Source: Verrucomicrobiales bacterium
GTDB lineage: Bacteria > Verrucomicrobiota > Verrucomicrobiia > Verrucomicrobiales > Verrucomicrobiaceae
Reading direction: 5' to 3'
Assembly (NCBI GenBank): GCA_003506995.1
Contig: DNXB01000324.1
Span: 1-26,968, forward strand
DNA: 26,968 nt
The position numbers and the translations under genes were made by a program. Below, in pieces: positions 16,901 to 24,573 of this stretch (the first letter of the stretch is position 1; each line of letters begins with the position of its first letter). The notes under the pieces were generated by a model that saw only the letters and a program-made list of their open reading frames with translations, was not told the origin of the DNA and searched no databases.

Positions 16901-18301
16901 TCACTTCAGCCGTTCAAAAAGCTCCTCCAAACCGGCGATGATCTTCGTGGAGGCATCGACTTCGAGGCAACTGGAGCGGGCGCGCCAGGTTTCGTAGCCG
17001 CCGAGTTTGTGATGCTCTGGCGTGGGCAGGTAGCCATGGTAGGCGTTCGCCAAAGACACGGAGAAAGTCGGCGAATGGCGCTTTTTGAGCTCCAGGCCGA
17101 TCTCGACGAAGACTTCGGCGGGAATGGCCGAGACATGCAGATCGCCGATTTTCATGATTTGGAGCGGTGCGGAAACTTCTTTGGGGAAATCGGCCAGCAG
17201 CACGGTTTCACGCGCATAGACCTGCTCCATCGTTTCCATGCGGGGGAAGAGCTTCGACTGCTTCATCACCTCGCGGGCCTTTTCGACCTCGTCTGGCGTT
17301 GGAATGCGCAGTCCGAGCGTGATCTCCTTCTGTGCGACGGCCAGCGGCGCCGAGTCTGAGTGCTTCACGGACTTCAAAGCATTCGCGACAGCCTGCGCGA
17401 CATCATTGGCGACGATCTTGATGCGGCCATACGGCGCTTCTTTGGCCTGACCGCCACGGAAGTCGATGTTGTTGATGTCGCCGCTGGTGCCGTTCGACAT
17501 GATGCCGACGAACGCTGGCTCCTGCTGCTCCACGCCGAGCAGTTCGCCGATGCGCACGGCAAACGCGCCGAAGTAGTCCGCTGAGATGTGCCCCGGCCCC
17601 ACGCCGCCGACGTAATGCAGCGAGTAGTTCGCCAGCAACGCGAGCGGTTTGCCCTCGGCCGTCTGCACGCTGATGAAACTCACCTGCGGATCGGTTGGGC
17701 CGGCGGGTTCGACGAGGTTCGGGTTGTTGATGCCAGGATTCATCTTCACCTGATCCGTCGTGACGCCGAGCGGTGTCGGCAGAATGCTGCCGGGTTTCAT
17801 TTTCCAGCGGCGATTGAAGACCTGCCACGGCACATCAACGCTGCCGTGGCCAATTTTCGCAGGCACGAGGTTGTTCAGCGCACGCCGCACCCCATCCGCG
17901 ATGCGCCGGGCGACGAAGCGCTGATAAATAGGGTTCGGCTCGCTCTGGCCGACGGCTTGCAGCGTCCCGCACGAGTGCGAGTGCGTGGCGGACATCATCA
18001 TGTTCTCCATGGGCAGTCCGGTGGCCTCGTTCACCATCTTCTTCGCCTCGTCAAAGATGCCACGACCGATCACACAACTGTCCGCGACAACGAACACGAG
18101 CTTTGTTTTGCCATCATCAAGCGCGAGACAACGGGCGTTGAGTTCATCGTGAATGAAGGCCGCCTTGCCATCCTGGAAGCCGCCGTTGATCGAGCTGCCG
18201 AGTTCGGGCGTGATGTTGCTGGTGGCGGCTCCTGCACGGAATTCAGCGGCGTGCAGGGCGGAGGTGGCGAAGACGAAGCAGGCGATGAAGCGGAGTTTCA
18301 T
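16901..18301 (-). CDS. Neutral/alkaline non-lysosomal ceramidase-like protein
   Basis: The 466-residue protein has a signal peptide (KLRFIACFVFATSALHA) followed by FRAGAATSNITPELG, the typical opening of the neutral ceramidase N-terminal domain. Zinc-ligand candidates are His107/His109 in SATHSHSCG and His229 in NYSLHY. The segment SNGTSGDINNID (269-280) corresponds to the region around the catalytic Ser in ceramidases. In Planctomycetota and Verrucomicrobiota many copies exist with unknown substrates, so an amidase-like or lipid/sugar role is all I infer. It lacks the C-terminal immunoglobulin-like domain of full-length ceramidases. It stands between DUF1501 (33 bases upstream) and the sulfatase (95 bases downstream). 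Confidence 0.85.
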   Translation of the reverse strand: MKLRFIACFVFATSALHAAEFRAGAATSNITPELGSSINGGFQDGKAAFIHDELNARCLALDDGKTKLVFVVADSCVIGRGIFDEAKKMVNEATGLPMENMMMSATHSHSCGTLQAVGQSEPNPIYQRFVARRIADGVRRALNNLVPAKIGHGSVDVPWQVFNRRWKMKPGSILPTPLGVTTDQVKMNPGINNPNLVEPAGPTDPQVSFISVQTAEGKPLALLANYSLHYVGGVGPGHISADYFGAFAVRIGELLGVEQQEPAFVGIMSNGTSGDINNIDFRGGQAKEAPYGRIKIVANDVAQAVANALKSVKHSDSAPLAVAQKEITLGLRIPTPDEVEKAREVMKQSKLFPRMETMEQVYARETVLLADFPKEVSAPLQIMKIGDLHVSAIPAEVFVEIGLELKKRHSPTFSVSLANAYHGYLPTPEHHKLGGYETWRARSSCLEVDASTKIIAGLEELFERLK

Positions 18302-18334
18302 GCGAGTCTTACGGCGCGAAACCCATGAACTTGA

Positions 18335-19702
18335 TCAAATCAGCTCGCGGATGGGTAAGGCACCGTTTTCGACGAGGTAATGCGGACGGCCTTTGGTGTC
18401 GGTGACGGTGGTGGTGGCCACGTCGATGCCGAGATTGCGATACAGCGTGGCAAAAACCTCCGCGAAGGTGACGGGACGGCTGTCAGCCTCGCCGCCGAGG
18501 CGGTCCGTGGAGCCGATGACCTGGCCCATCGGCATACCGCCGCCTGCGAGCAGCGCCATGGCGACACGCGGCCAGTGATCGCGCCCGACTTGCTTGCTGA
18601 TGACTGGTGTGCGGCCGAATTCGCCCCACACGAGTACGGTGACGTCTTTGTCGAGGCCGCGCTGATGCAGATCTTCGACGAGTGCGGTGATGCCTTGGTC
18701 AAAGATGGGGAAGTCCTCACGCTCGCGGGAGAAAATGTCGTTGCCGGCTCCGCCATGCCAGTCCCACTTGCTGTAGTTCACGGTGACGACACGCGCACCG
18801 GCTTCGACGAGCCGACGTGCGGTGAGGAAGCTCTGCGGCACGCGTGGCGCGCCGTTTTCGTCGATGCGCTTCACGGTGTCGCCGGTGCCGTAGCGCTCGA
18901 CGAGGCGTGGGTCTTCTTTGGAAAGATCGAGCGCGTCCGCCAGCTTCGATGAAGTCAGCACGCCCAGGGCCTGCTGCGTGAAGGTGTCCATCGCTTCCAT
19001 CTTTCCGCTCGAATCGACATCGCGGCGGAAGTTGTCGAAGCTCGTGAGCAGCTTCGCGCGGTCGGAAAGCCGGTCATAGGTGATGCCTTGCAACATGAGA
19101 TCACCACGGCTCGGCCCCATGTGACGAAAAGCGTCGCTGGCGGAGCCGAGCAGGCCGGGGCCGGGCTCGTTGTAAGGGCCGTGCGTGCAGTCGTAGCACA
19201 TGCTGACGAAAGGCGGCACGGCAGGATCAAAGTTGCCCTTCAGTTTTCCCACCACACTGCCGAACTGCGGCCAGCCGCCGGGCGGAACAGTGCCCGCGCG
19301 ATTCGGAAAACCTGTGTAGCACTGGATCGCATCGTGTCCGGCCTGCGCGCCGACGAGCGAGCGGATGATGGTAAATTTGTCCATCATCTTCGCCATGCGC
19401 GGGAAGAGTTCGCAGATCTGAATGCCATCCACATTCGTGCCGATGGGCTTGTGCGGTCCGGCAATCTCGCTCGGCGCATCCGGCTTCAAATCAAACATGT
19501 CCTGATGCGGCGGACCACCGACGAGATAGATCAGGATGACGGACTTGTGCGAGTTGCGGATGCCCGACTGATTCTCCAGCGCCAGCAGCTTCGGCAAAGA
19601 CAGGCCGAGGGAGCCCAGGCCGCCGACTTTGATGAAGTTGCGACGCGAAACACCGTCACAGAAGGCGCTGCGTTTTTCGGCGGGAGCGAGAATCTTGAGC
19701 AT
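18335..19702 (-). CDS. DUF1501 family protein with Tat-like signal
   Basis: The protein has 455 residues with an N-terminal twin-arginine motif (SRRNFIKVGGLG) and a hydrophobic stretch, so it is probably exported folded. Features of DUF1501 (an alkaline-phosphatase-superfamily relative) include GGPPHQDMFDLKPDAP, IIRSLVGAQAGHDAIQCYTG and VLVWGEFGRTPVISK. In Planctomycetota and Verrucomicrobiota DUF1501 genes normally sit beside a cytochrome-like DUF1549/DUF1553 gene; no such partner is visible here. The function of the family is unknown, though an extracellular phosphohydrolase or sulfatase-related role is plausible. The start at 19702 leaves a 60-base gap to the MFS gene. Confidence 0.88.
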   Translation of the reverse strand: MLKILAPAEKRSAFCDGVSRRNFIKVGGLGSLGLSLPKLLALENQSGIRNSHKSVILIYLVGGPPHQDMFDLKPDAPSEIAGPHKPIGTNVDGIQICELFPRMAKMMDKFTIIRSLVGAQAGHDAIQCYTGFPNRAGTVPPGGWPQFGSVVGKLKGNFDPAVPPFVSMCYDCTHGPYNEPGPGLLGSASDAFRHMGPSRGDLMLQGITYDRLSDRAKLLTSFDNFRRDVDSSGKMEAMDTFTQQALGVLTSSKLADALDLSKEDPRLVERYGTGDTVKRIDENGAPRVPQSFLTARRLVEAGARVVTVNYSKWDWHGGAGNDIFSREREDFPIFDQGITALVEDLHQRGLDKDVTVLVWGEFGRTPVISKQVGRDHWPRVAMALLAGGGMPMGQVIGSTDRLGGEADSRPVTFAEVFATLYRNLGIDVATTTVTDTKGRPHYLVENGALPIRELI

Positions 19703-19762
19703 GGCAGGTGCGGCGTTGGACGCCGGACAAGTATGGAACTCGCGTCTGCTTTCTTTCGGCTG

Positions 19763-21004
19763 CTATGACAGGTCCGCCGCCTTTGTGACTGGTGCCCACC
19801 AGATGACAATCAATCCGAGCGCGTAAATGGAGGCGCAGATCGTTCCGACGCGCGGATAATCGCCGCCGAGCGCGGTGAAGAGAAAACCGGCGGCAAGAAC
19901 GCCAAACGCGGTGGCAAAGCGGCCCGAATTATAAGCGAGGCCGCTGCCGGTGGCTCGAACTCGCGTGGGAAACAACTCAGGCAGATAAAGAGCAAGCCAG
20001 CCAAAGAACAGCGTGGCCACGAAACCCTGCGCGAAGACGATGGGATGGAAGGACGGCTGCAAAGGTGCGGTGAGCTGGAACATCGCAAAGGTGATCGTCA
20101 CCGTGGCGAGACTGATGAGGCCGTAGCTGAGACGACGGCCGAGCCAGCTCGCGAGTTGCGCTCCTGCGAAACTGCCGAGCGTGGCCCCCAGCGCCCACCA
20201 GCCCTGCGTGGCGGCTTTGTAGCCAAGGTTCGTGGCTCCGGCGACTTTGTCGGCCCATGGAATCATCCACTTGCTGGCCGACCACGCGCCAATCATCGGA
20301 ATGGAGCTGAGAAGGATGCCGCTGATCGTTAAACGGATGAGCGAAGGCTGAAACAGCTCACGCAAGGGCGCGACTTTTTGCTTCACACCACGATTCGCGA
20401 GCCATTTGGGTGATTCGGGCAGCGCGATGAGCACAAAGATGCCGAGCAGCGCCGGAGCACCCGCGAATTGAAACAACCAACGCCACGAATCCGGTGTGAT
20501 GGGCCATGCGCGGGCGAGTTGGGAAAGCAGCAGGATGCCCGCATTCAGCCCGGCCATCATCGCGCCAGAGACGAGCGGGCGTGAGGCACCGGACCAGCAC
20601 TCGGACACGAGCGCGATGCCATTCGGCCACAATCCGCCAACACCAAGGCCGACAAGGAAGCGCAACGCGAGCATTTGCTCCTGCGTCTTCGCATATGCGC
20701 CGAGCGCCGCGAAGACGGAGTAGAACAGAATGCACACGCCCATCGCCCGCGTGCGACCGATGCGGTCGCCAAGACTGCCAAGCGCGATGCCGCCAATGGC
20801 CGCGCCGAGCATGAGCGCGGCGGTGAAACGCGCAAACCACTCGCCGCCGAGCTCCGTCGTGAAAGCAGTGCCGAGCAGGCTTTTCGACACCGAGAGCGAT
20901 GCGACGGGCATGAGGCCGAGTTCGACGCCGTCAAAGACGAGGGCGAGAAAGCAGGTGACAAGGACGAGATAGCGTTGGCGGGCAGTCATCGTTTCAAGTT
21001 CCAT
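19763..21004 (-). CDS. MFS transporter, sugar-porter/aromatic-acid-like
   Basis: The 413-residue protein has about 12 predicted transmembrane segments. Landmarks of the major facilitator superfamily are the motif-A loop GSLGDRIGRTRAMG after the second membrane segment, the first-segment acid FDGVELGLMPVAS typical of the AAHS/sugar-porter group, PESPKWLANRG at the central loop and FPTRVRATGSGLAYNSGR in the second half. It would carry a small organic acid or sugar across the inner membrane with protons; the substrate cannot be named. The start is either 21004 or 20989 (the second ATG), and neither has a Shine-Dalgarno sequence. It begins only 3 bases after the dehydrogenase stop, so co-translation is likely. 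Confidence 0.88.
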   Translation of the reverse strand: MELETMTARQRYLVLVTCFLALVFDGVELGLMPVASLSVSKSLLGTAFTTELGGEWFARFTAALMLGAAIGGIALGSLGDRIGRTRAMGVCILFYSVFAALGAYAKTQEQMLALRFLVGLGVGGLWPNGIALVSECWSGASRPLVSGAMMAGLNAGILLLSQLARAWPITPDSWRWLFQFAGAPALLGIFVLIALPESPKWLANRGVKQKVAPLRELFQPSLIRLTISGILLSSIPMIGAWSASKWMIPWADKVAGATNLGYKAATQGWWALGATLGSFAGAQLASWLGRRLSYGLISLATVTITFAMFQLTAPLQPSFHPIVFAQGFVATLFFGWLALYLPELFPTRVRATGSGLAYNSGRFATAFGVLAAGFLFTALGGDYPRVGTICASIYALGLIVIWWAPVTKAADLS

Positions 21005-21007
21005 GTT

Positions 21008-21874
21008 TCAAGATGGCTTCGTGGCGTTGCTCTCCGTCATTTCAAAGCTTGAAGCCTGAAACTCGGAACTGTCCGCGAGGAACGCCTTGATCACAGCGCT
21101 GTTGTCCGCGTCGCCAAAACCGAGCGCCTCGGCCTTTTCGAGCAGTTGGCGGTGCGTTTCACTCAACGGCAAAGGAATCGAGCTGGCGGCGAGCATGAGA
21201 CGCACGTCCTTCAAATGCTGCGAGAGCCTCGCCTGCGGCGTGAAGTCCTGCGTGATCATCTTTTCACCTTTCGTGTCCATGATGCGCGAGTAGGCCATGC
21301 TGCGGCGCATGACATCGAGTGTCTCCACTGGATTGAGGTCCAGATCCCACGCAAAGGCCAGTCCTTCAGCCAAAGCGGCACGATTCAGACCGAGCACGAG
21401 GTTCGTGACGAGCTTCATCTTCGCCCCGCTGCCGCAGGGGCCGACGTGGACAGTCTCCCGCGCAAATTTCGCGAACAAATCGCGGCAGCGCTCAAACACC
21501 GTCGCGTCACCGCCGACCATGACGAGCACATCGCGTTGCAACAACTGCGCGCTGCTGCCAGAGACGGTCGCGTCGAGGTAATGCACCCCTTGCGCAGCGA
21601 GTTCAGCACCGAGCGCGGTCATTTCCGCCGGATCGCCGGTTGTTGTATCGATGAGGATGAGGCCGGGCTTCAAATTCGCAGCGTTCAGCACCTCTCGAAC
21701 AATGTTGGAGTTTGGCAGGCAGAGGAAAACGACATCGCTGTGATCGAAGACCTCATTCGCCGTCACGGCATTCACACGACGGCTCGCATCGACATCCCAG
21801 CCATGTGAGGCACCGGTCATCCGCATCATCGCGGAGCCCATGAGACCCATGCCGATGATGCCGTGCGCGTTCAT
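21008..21874 (-). CDS. 3-hydroxyisobutyrate dehydrogenase-like (beta-hydroxyacid) oxidoreductase
   Basis: The protein has 288 residues from the ATG at 21874, which overlaps the upstream micro-ORF stop (ATGA). Earlier codons in this frame code for a non-homologous stretch. Family landmarks: the nucleotide-binding GIIGMGLMGSAM (5-16), the WDVD strand end with an acidic residue favouring NAD, LDATVSGSS (100-108, substrate loop) and GSGAKMKLVTN, with Lys154 and Asn158 in the catalytic positions. It would oxidise a beta-hydroxy acid or reduce the semialdehyde. The segments between GSAM and GWDVD, and just after it, look shorter than usual (roughly 12 residues in all), so the Rossmann fold may be trimmed. 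It is probably co-expressed with the MFS permease. Confidence 0.85.
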   Translation of the reverse strand: MNAHGIIGMGLMGSAMMRMTGASHGWDVDASRRVNAVTANEVFDHSDVVFLCLPNSNIVREVLNAANLKPGLILIDTTTGDPAEMTALGAELAAQGVHYLDATVSGSSAQLLQRDVLVMVGGDATVFERCRDLFAKFARETVHVGPCGSGAKMKLVTNLVLGLNRAALAEGLAFAWDLDLNPVETLDVMRRSMAYSRIMDTKGEKMITQDFTPQARLSQHLKDVRLMLAASSIPLPLSETHRQLLEKAEALGFGDADNSAVIKAFLADSSEFQASSFEMTESNATKPS

Positions 21875-21987
21875 TTCAAGAGCTGCTGAAGGTCCGCCGC
21901 TTTTCCATGCGGCGAGGCGTGGATGATGATCTTGTGCGCGCAGACAAGCGCCGAAGCGATGCGGCGACGGGGCCAAGAACGCTTCAT
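21871..21987 (-). CDS. Putative 38-residue micro-ORF, translationally coupled both sides
   Basis: An ATG at 21987 overlaps the amidohydrolase stop as ATGA, and its own TGA (21871-21873) overlaps the dehydrogenase ATG as ATGA. The product begins MKRSWPRRRIAS and continues through LVCAHKIIIHASPHG to end in DLQQLLK. It has an Arg-rich start, one Cys and no domain I recognise. The double four-base coupling could hold the three reading frames in one translation unit. It could also be the tail of a deleted gene, since the sequence reads like a C-terminal fragment. No Shine-Dalgarno sequence is visible. The ORF is real as sequence; that it is a gene is an inference. Confidence 0.4.
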   Translation of the reverse strand: MKRSWPRRRIASALVCAHKIIIHASPHGKAADLQQLLK

Positions 21988-23033
21988 AGGCTGAAAAGCT
22001 GGCGGGCGTTGCCGCTGAGGATCTTCGCCTCGGTGGCGGCGTCGAGGTTCAGGCTGCGGAGAGGATCAAGTATTTCCTTTGGCTGAACCCAAGGATGATC
22101 GCTGGAGAAGAGCAGCTTGTCGGCACTGCTGAAATCGAGCGCGAAGCGCATGGCCTCCGGCAGCGGCGAAACGATGTCCATGTAAATGCTGCGCAGATAC
22201 TCGCTGGGCTTGCGTTGGAGGTTCTGCGGACCGCGTTTGAGCACGGTGAGCTGGTGGTCCATACGGCCGCAGATGTAGGGCAGCGTGCCGCCGAGATGCG
22301 GACAGACGAGCTTTAGCTTCGGATGTTTGTCCAGCAAGCCGCTGGCGATGATGCGCGCAATGGCGATGGTGTTTTCAAACATGTTTCCGAGTGTACTGGT
22401 GAGCTCGTAACCCTTCACCTGCTCCGTCGTCATTGGTTTGGCCGGATGCAGCAGGATGGGCACGCCCAGCTCCTCGGCGCGGGCATAAAGCCAGTGAAAC
22501 TGCGGCTCGTCGCACCACGCACCGGCGAGATTCGTGTAAAGCAGGATGCCTTTGAAGCCGAGCTGCTTCACACAGCGGTCCAGCTCCTCGGCGGCGGCTA
22601 TTTCATTTTGCAAAGGCAGCACACAGAGGCCGCGAAAGCGCGTGGGATGCTTCGCGATCACGCCCGCGAGCGAGTCATGAATCAACCGCGCCACCGCCGG
22701 GCCGTCATCGCTGAACCACTCGGGTCCGGGGTCGTTCGTGCTGAGCATCGTGATCTCGATGCTGCTGGCGTCCATCGCGGCGAGCTTGGCCTCCACATCG
22801 AGGTAATGCGGCGGGACTTTGCGCAGCCAGTCGCCCATTTTGAGGAAGACGGTGCCGTCCTGGTCATACACGAGCGGCTCGGTTTTGCGCTTGCGCATCA
22901 TGTCCAGCACCTCGGGGAAGAAGAGATGGCTCTGGCAGTCGATGATGCCGACCGGCGGCGCGGCAGCCGCCGCAGCGTGTGAGGCTGCGGCGCTGCCAGT
23001 CACGGTGGCCGTGAGGAAATGACGCCGGTTCAT
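21984..23033 (-). CDS. Tat-exported amidohydrolase (ACMSD-like)
   Basis: The 349-residue protein opens with a Tat motif (NRRHFLTATVTGSAAA) and an Ala-rich cleavage region. It belongs to the amidohydrolase_2 / ACMSD group. Landmarks are IIDCQSHLF (Asp32, Gln34, His36), LHPAKP (His196), CPHLGG (His246) and SSDHPW (Asp312). The usual first metal motif is His-x-His, but the first His is Gln here; the other ligands are kept. Such enzymes decarboxylate or hydrolyse cyclic or aromatic acids in other bacteria; here the substrate is unknown. The start lies 7 bases after the Gfo/Idh stop. Its own stop is part of an ATGA overlap with the micro-ORF, so the block reads as one operon. Confidence 0.85.
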   Translation of the reverse strand: MNRRHFLTATVTGSAAASHAAAAAAPPVGIIDCQSHLFFPEVLDMMRKRKTEPLVYDQDGTVFLKMGDWLRKVPPHYLDVEAKLAAMDASSIEITMLSTNDPGPEWFSDDGPAVARLIHDSLAGVIAKHPTRFRGLCVLPLQNEIAAAEELDRCVKQLGFKGILLYTNLAGAWCDEPQFHWLYARAEELGVPILLHPAKPMTTEQVKGYELTSTLGNMFENTIAIARIIASGLLDKHPKLKLVCPHLGGTLPYICGRMDHQLTVLKRGPQNLQRKPSEYLRSIYMDIVSPLPEAMRFALDFSSADKLLFSSDHPWVQPKEILDPLRSLNLDAATEAKILSGNARQLFSL

Positions 23034-23040
23034 GGCAGGA

Positions 23041-24390
23041 TCATCCGTCGATGTTCCAGCCGTCGCGGTAGTCCTTTTTCATGAAGGCGTTGGCTTCAGG
23101 GGTGTCGGGGCTGGTGCCGGTCTTGCCGTCGTAGCTGATCTTTTTGCCGGTGCGGTAGGCAACGAGGCCAAGAAGCATCATTTCGATCATGTTGGAGCTG
23201 TAGCCGAAGTCGCAGGCGGTCTTCTTGGTCGGGTCTTTGCAGGCGTCGAACCACTGCTTCTGGAAGTTGCCTTTGCCGACGTCGGCAAACTGGTCCTCCT
23301 TTTTGCGCGGCTTGTAGTAGCTCAGATCAGCGTCGTCGCCGTAGGGGATGATCATGCGTGAGTCGAAGTCGGCGATGATGAAGCCCTTCGTGCCCTTGAA
23401 CATCGCGCCGTGGCCGATTTTGGTGAGGTCGATGGAGGGCTTCGGAGAGCGCGGCATCGCGCCGCCCTGATACCAGCTCACGGTGATCGGCCCGCGCCAG
23501 TCGTTGGCGGGATGCTCGAAATGCGATTCGCAGTTCACCGGTGTCACGTCGGAGTTGAATGCCTCGCCCTTGGCCTCGGCTGAGGTCGGCAGCTTGGCGT
23601 CCACGGCGTTCCAGAGCAGGTCCATCGTGTGGCTGCCCATGTCGCCGATCTGTCCGGCGCCGAAGTCCCAGAACATGTTCCAGGAGAGGCAGTTCGCGCC
23701 GGCTCCGCCGGAGAAGTAGGCCGGATTGTAAGGATGGAAGGGGGCAGGGCCAAGCCACAGGTCATAATGGAAGCCTGGAGGCGGCGTGCCTTCCTCGGGG
23801 AAGTAGCCGGGCTTTGGAATCTGGCGGTTACCCCACGCGTAGGCGGCCTTCAACTCGCCGATGGCGCCGTCGCGGATCAGTTCCTTCACGCGATTGAAAT
23901 TCGGCTGCTCATGACGCTGCATGCCGACCTGCGTGGCGAGTTTTCCTTTCTTCGACTCCCACGTCGCACGCACAGTGCGCGCCTCATTCACCGTGATGGC
24001 CAGCGGCTTCTCGCAGTAGCAGTGCAGGTCGCGTTTCAGCGCCCAGTTGGCGATGAAGGCATGCGTGTGGTCCGGCGTGCAGACGACGACAGCGTCGAGG
24101 TCCTTGTGATCGAGGCACTTGCGCCAGTCGATGTAAGTCGTGGCGCCGGGAAAGCGCTTCAGCGCGTCCGGGAAGCGCGCCTCGTTGATGTCACACAGAG
24201 CGACGACGTTTTCCTCCGCGATGGAGTTGTAATGCGCGAGCCCACGGCCCCACACGCCGATGAGGGCGACGTTGAGCTTGTTGCTGGCGGCGTTTTGGCC
24301 GAACAGCGGGCGGGTGATCATGCTGCCGGCGACGAGGCCGGCCGCACCGACGAATCGGCGGCGGGAGAGAGGGGCGGGTTGGGTGTTCAT
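23041..24390 (-). CDS. Tat-exported Gfo/Idh/MocA family oxidoreductase
   Basis: The 449-residue protein has a twin-arginine signal (SRRRFVGAAGLVAG) and ends in a C-terminal alpha/beta domain. The nucleotide-binding fold starts at LNVALIGVWGRG (39-50), and the family motif CEKPLA (126-131) supplies the catalytic-side Lys128. GQIGDMGSHTMDLLW is the second conserved segment. These enzymes act on sugars or sugar acids with NAD(P), and exported members are common in Planctomycetota and Verrucomicrobiota, where the cofactor may be held tightly. It is the first gene of the minus-strand run and divergent from the sugar dehydrogenase. Its start is set by the Tat signal; no Shine-Dalgarno sequence is visible. 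Confidence 0.9.
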   Translation of the reverse strand: MNTQPAPLSRRRFVGAAGLVAGSMITRPLFGQNAASNKLNVALIGVWGRGLAHYNSIAEENVVALCDINEARFPDALKRFPGATTYIDWRKCLDHKDLDAVVVCTPDHTHAFIANWALKRDLHCYCEKPLAITVNEARTVRATWESKKGKLATQVGMQRHEQPNFNRVKELIRDGAIGELKAAYAWGNRQIPKPGYFPEEGTPPPGFHYDLWLGPAPFHPYNPAYFSGGAGANCLSWNMFWDFGAGQIGDMGSHTMDLLWNAVDAKLPTSAEAKGEAFNSDVTPVNCESHFEHPANDWRGPITVSWYQGGAMPRSPKPSIDLTKIGHGAMFKGTKGFIIADFDSRMIIPYGDDADLSYYKPRKKEDQFADVGKGNFQKQWFDACKDPTKKTACDFGYSSNMIEMMLLGLVAYRTGKKISYDGKTGTSPDTPEANAFMKKDYRDGWNIDG

Positions 24391-24573
24391 GGCGGGTGGT
24401 CTATATCGGTGCGTCGGACGTGTCTCATTCAGGCTGGATCAAGACAACGTCTGGCAGACTGATCGGCCAGGACATTTCGCGCAACCATGAAAGCATTGTC
24501 ACCCGAGTCATCGCGCCAGGCGCAAGCCGGGGCCATTTGCCACGTTTTCACAAGTGCCACCCCTTTACCCGCC
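24391..24573. promoter_or_regulatory. Divergent intergenic region, probable promoters
   Basis: This 183-base gap separates the Gfo/Idh start (24390, minus) from the chosen sugar-dehydrogenase start (24574, plus). It should carry promoters for both. I see no convincing promoter boxes or operator. The frame of the plus gene is open upstream to an ATG at 24487, but that extension is not a signal peptide. Confidence 0.35.
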
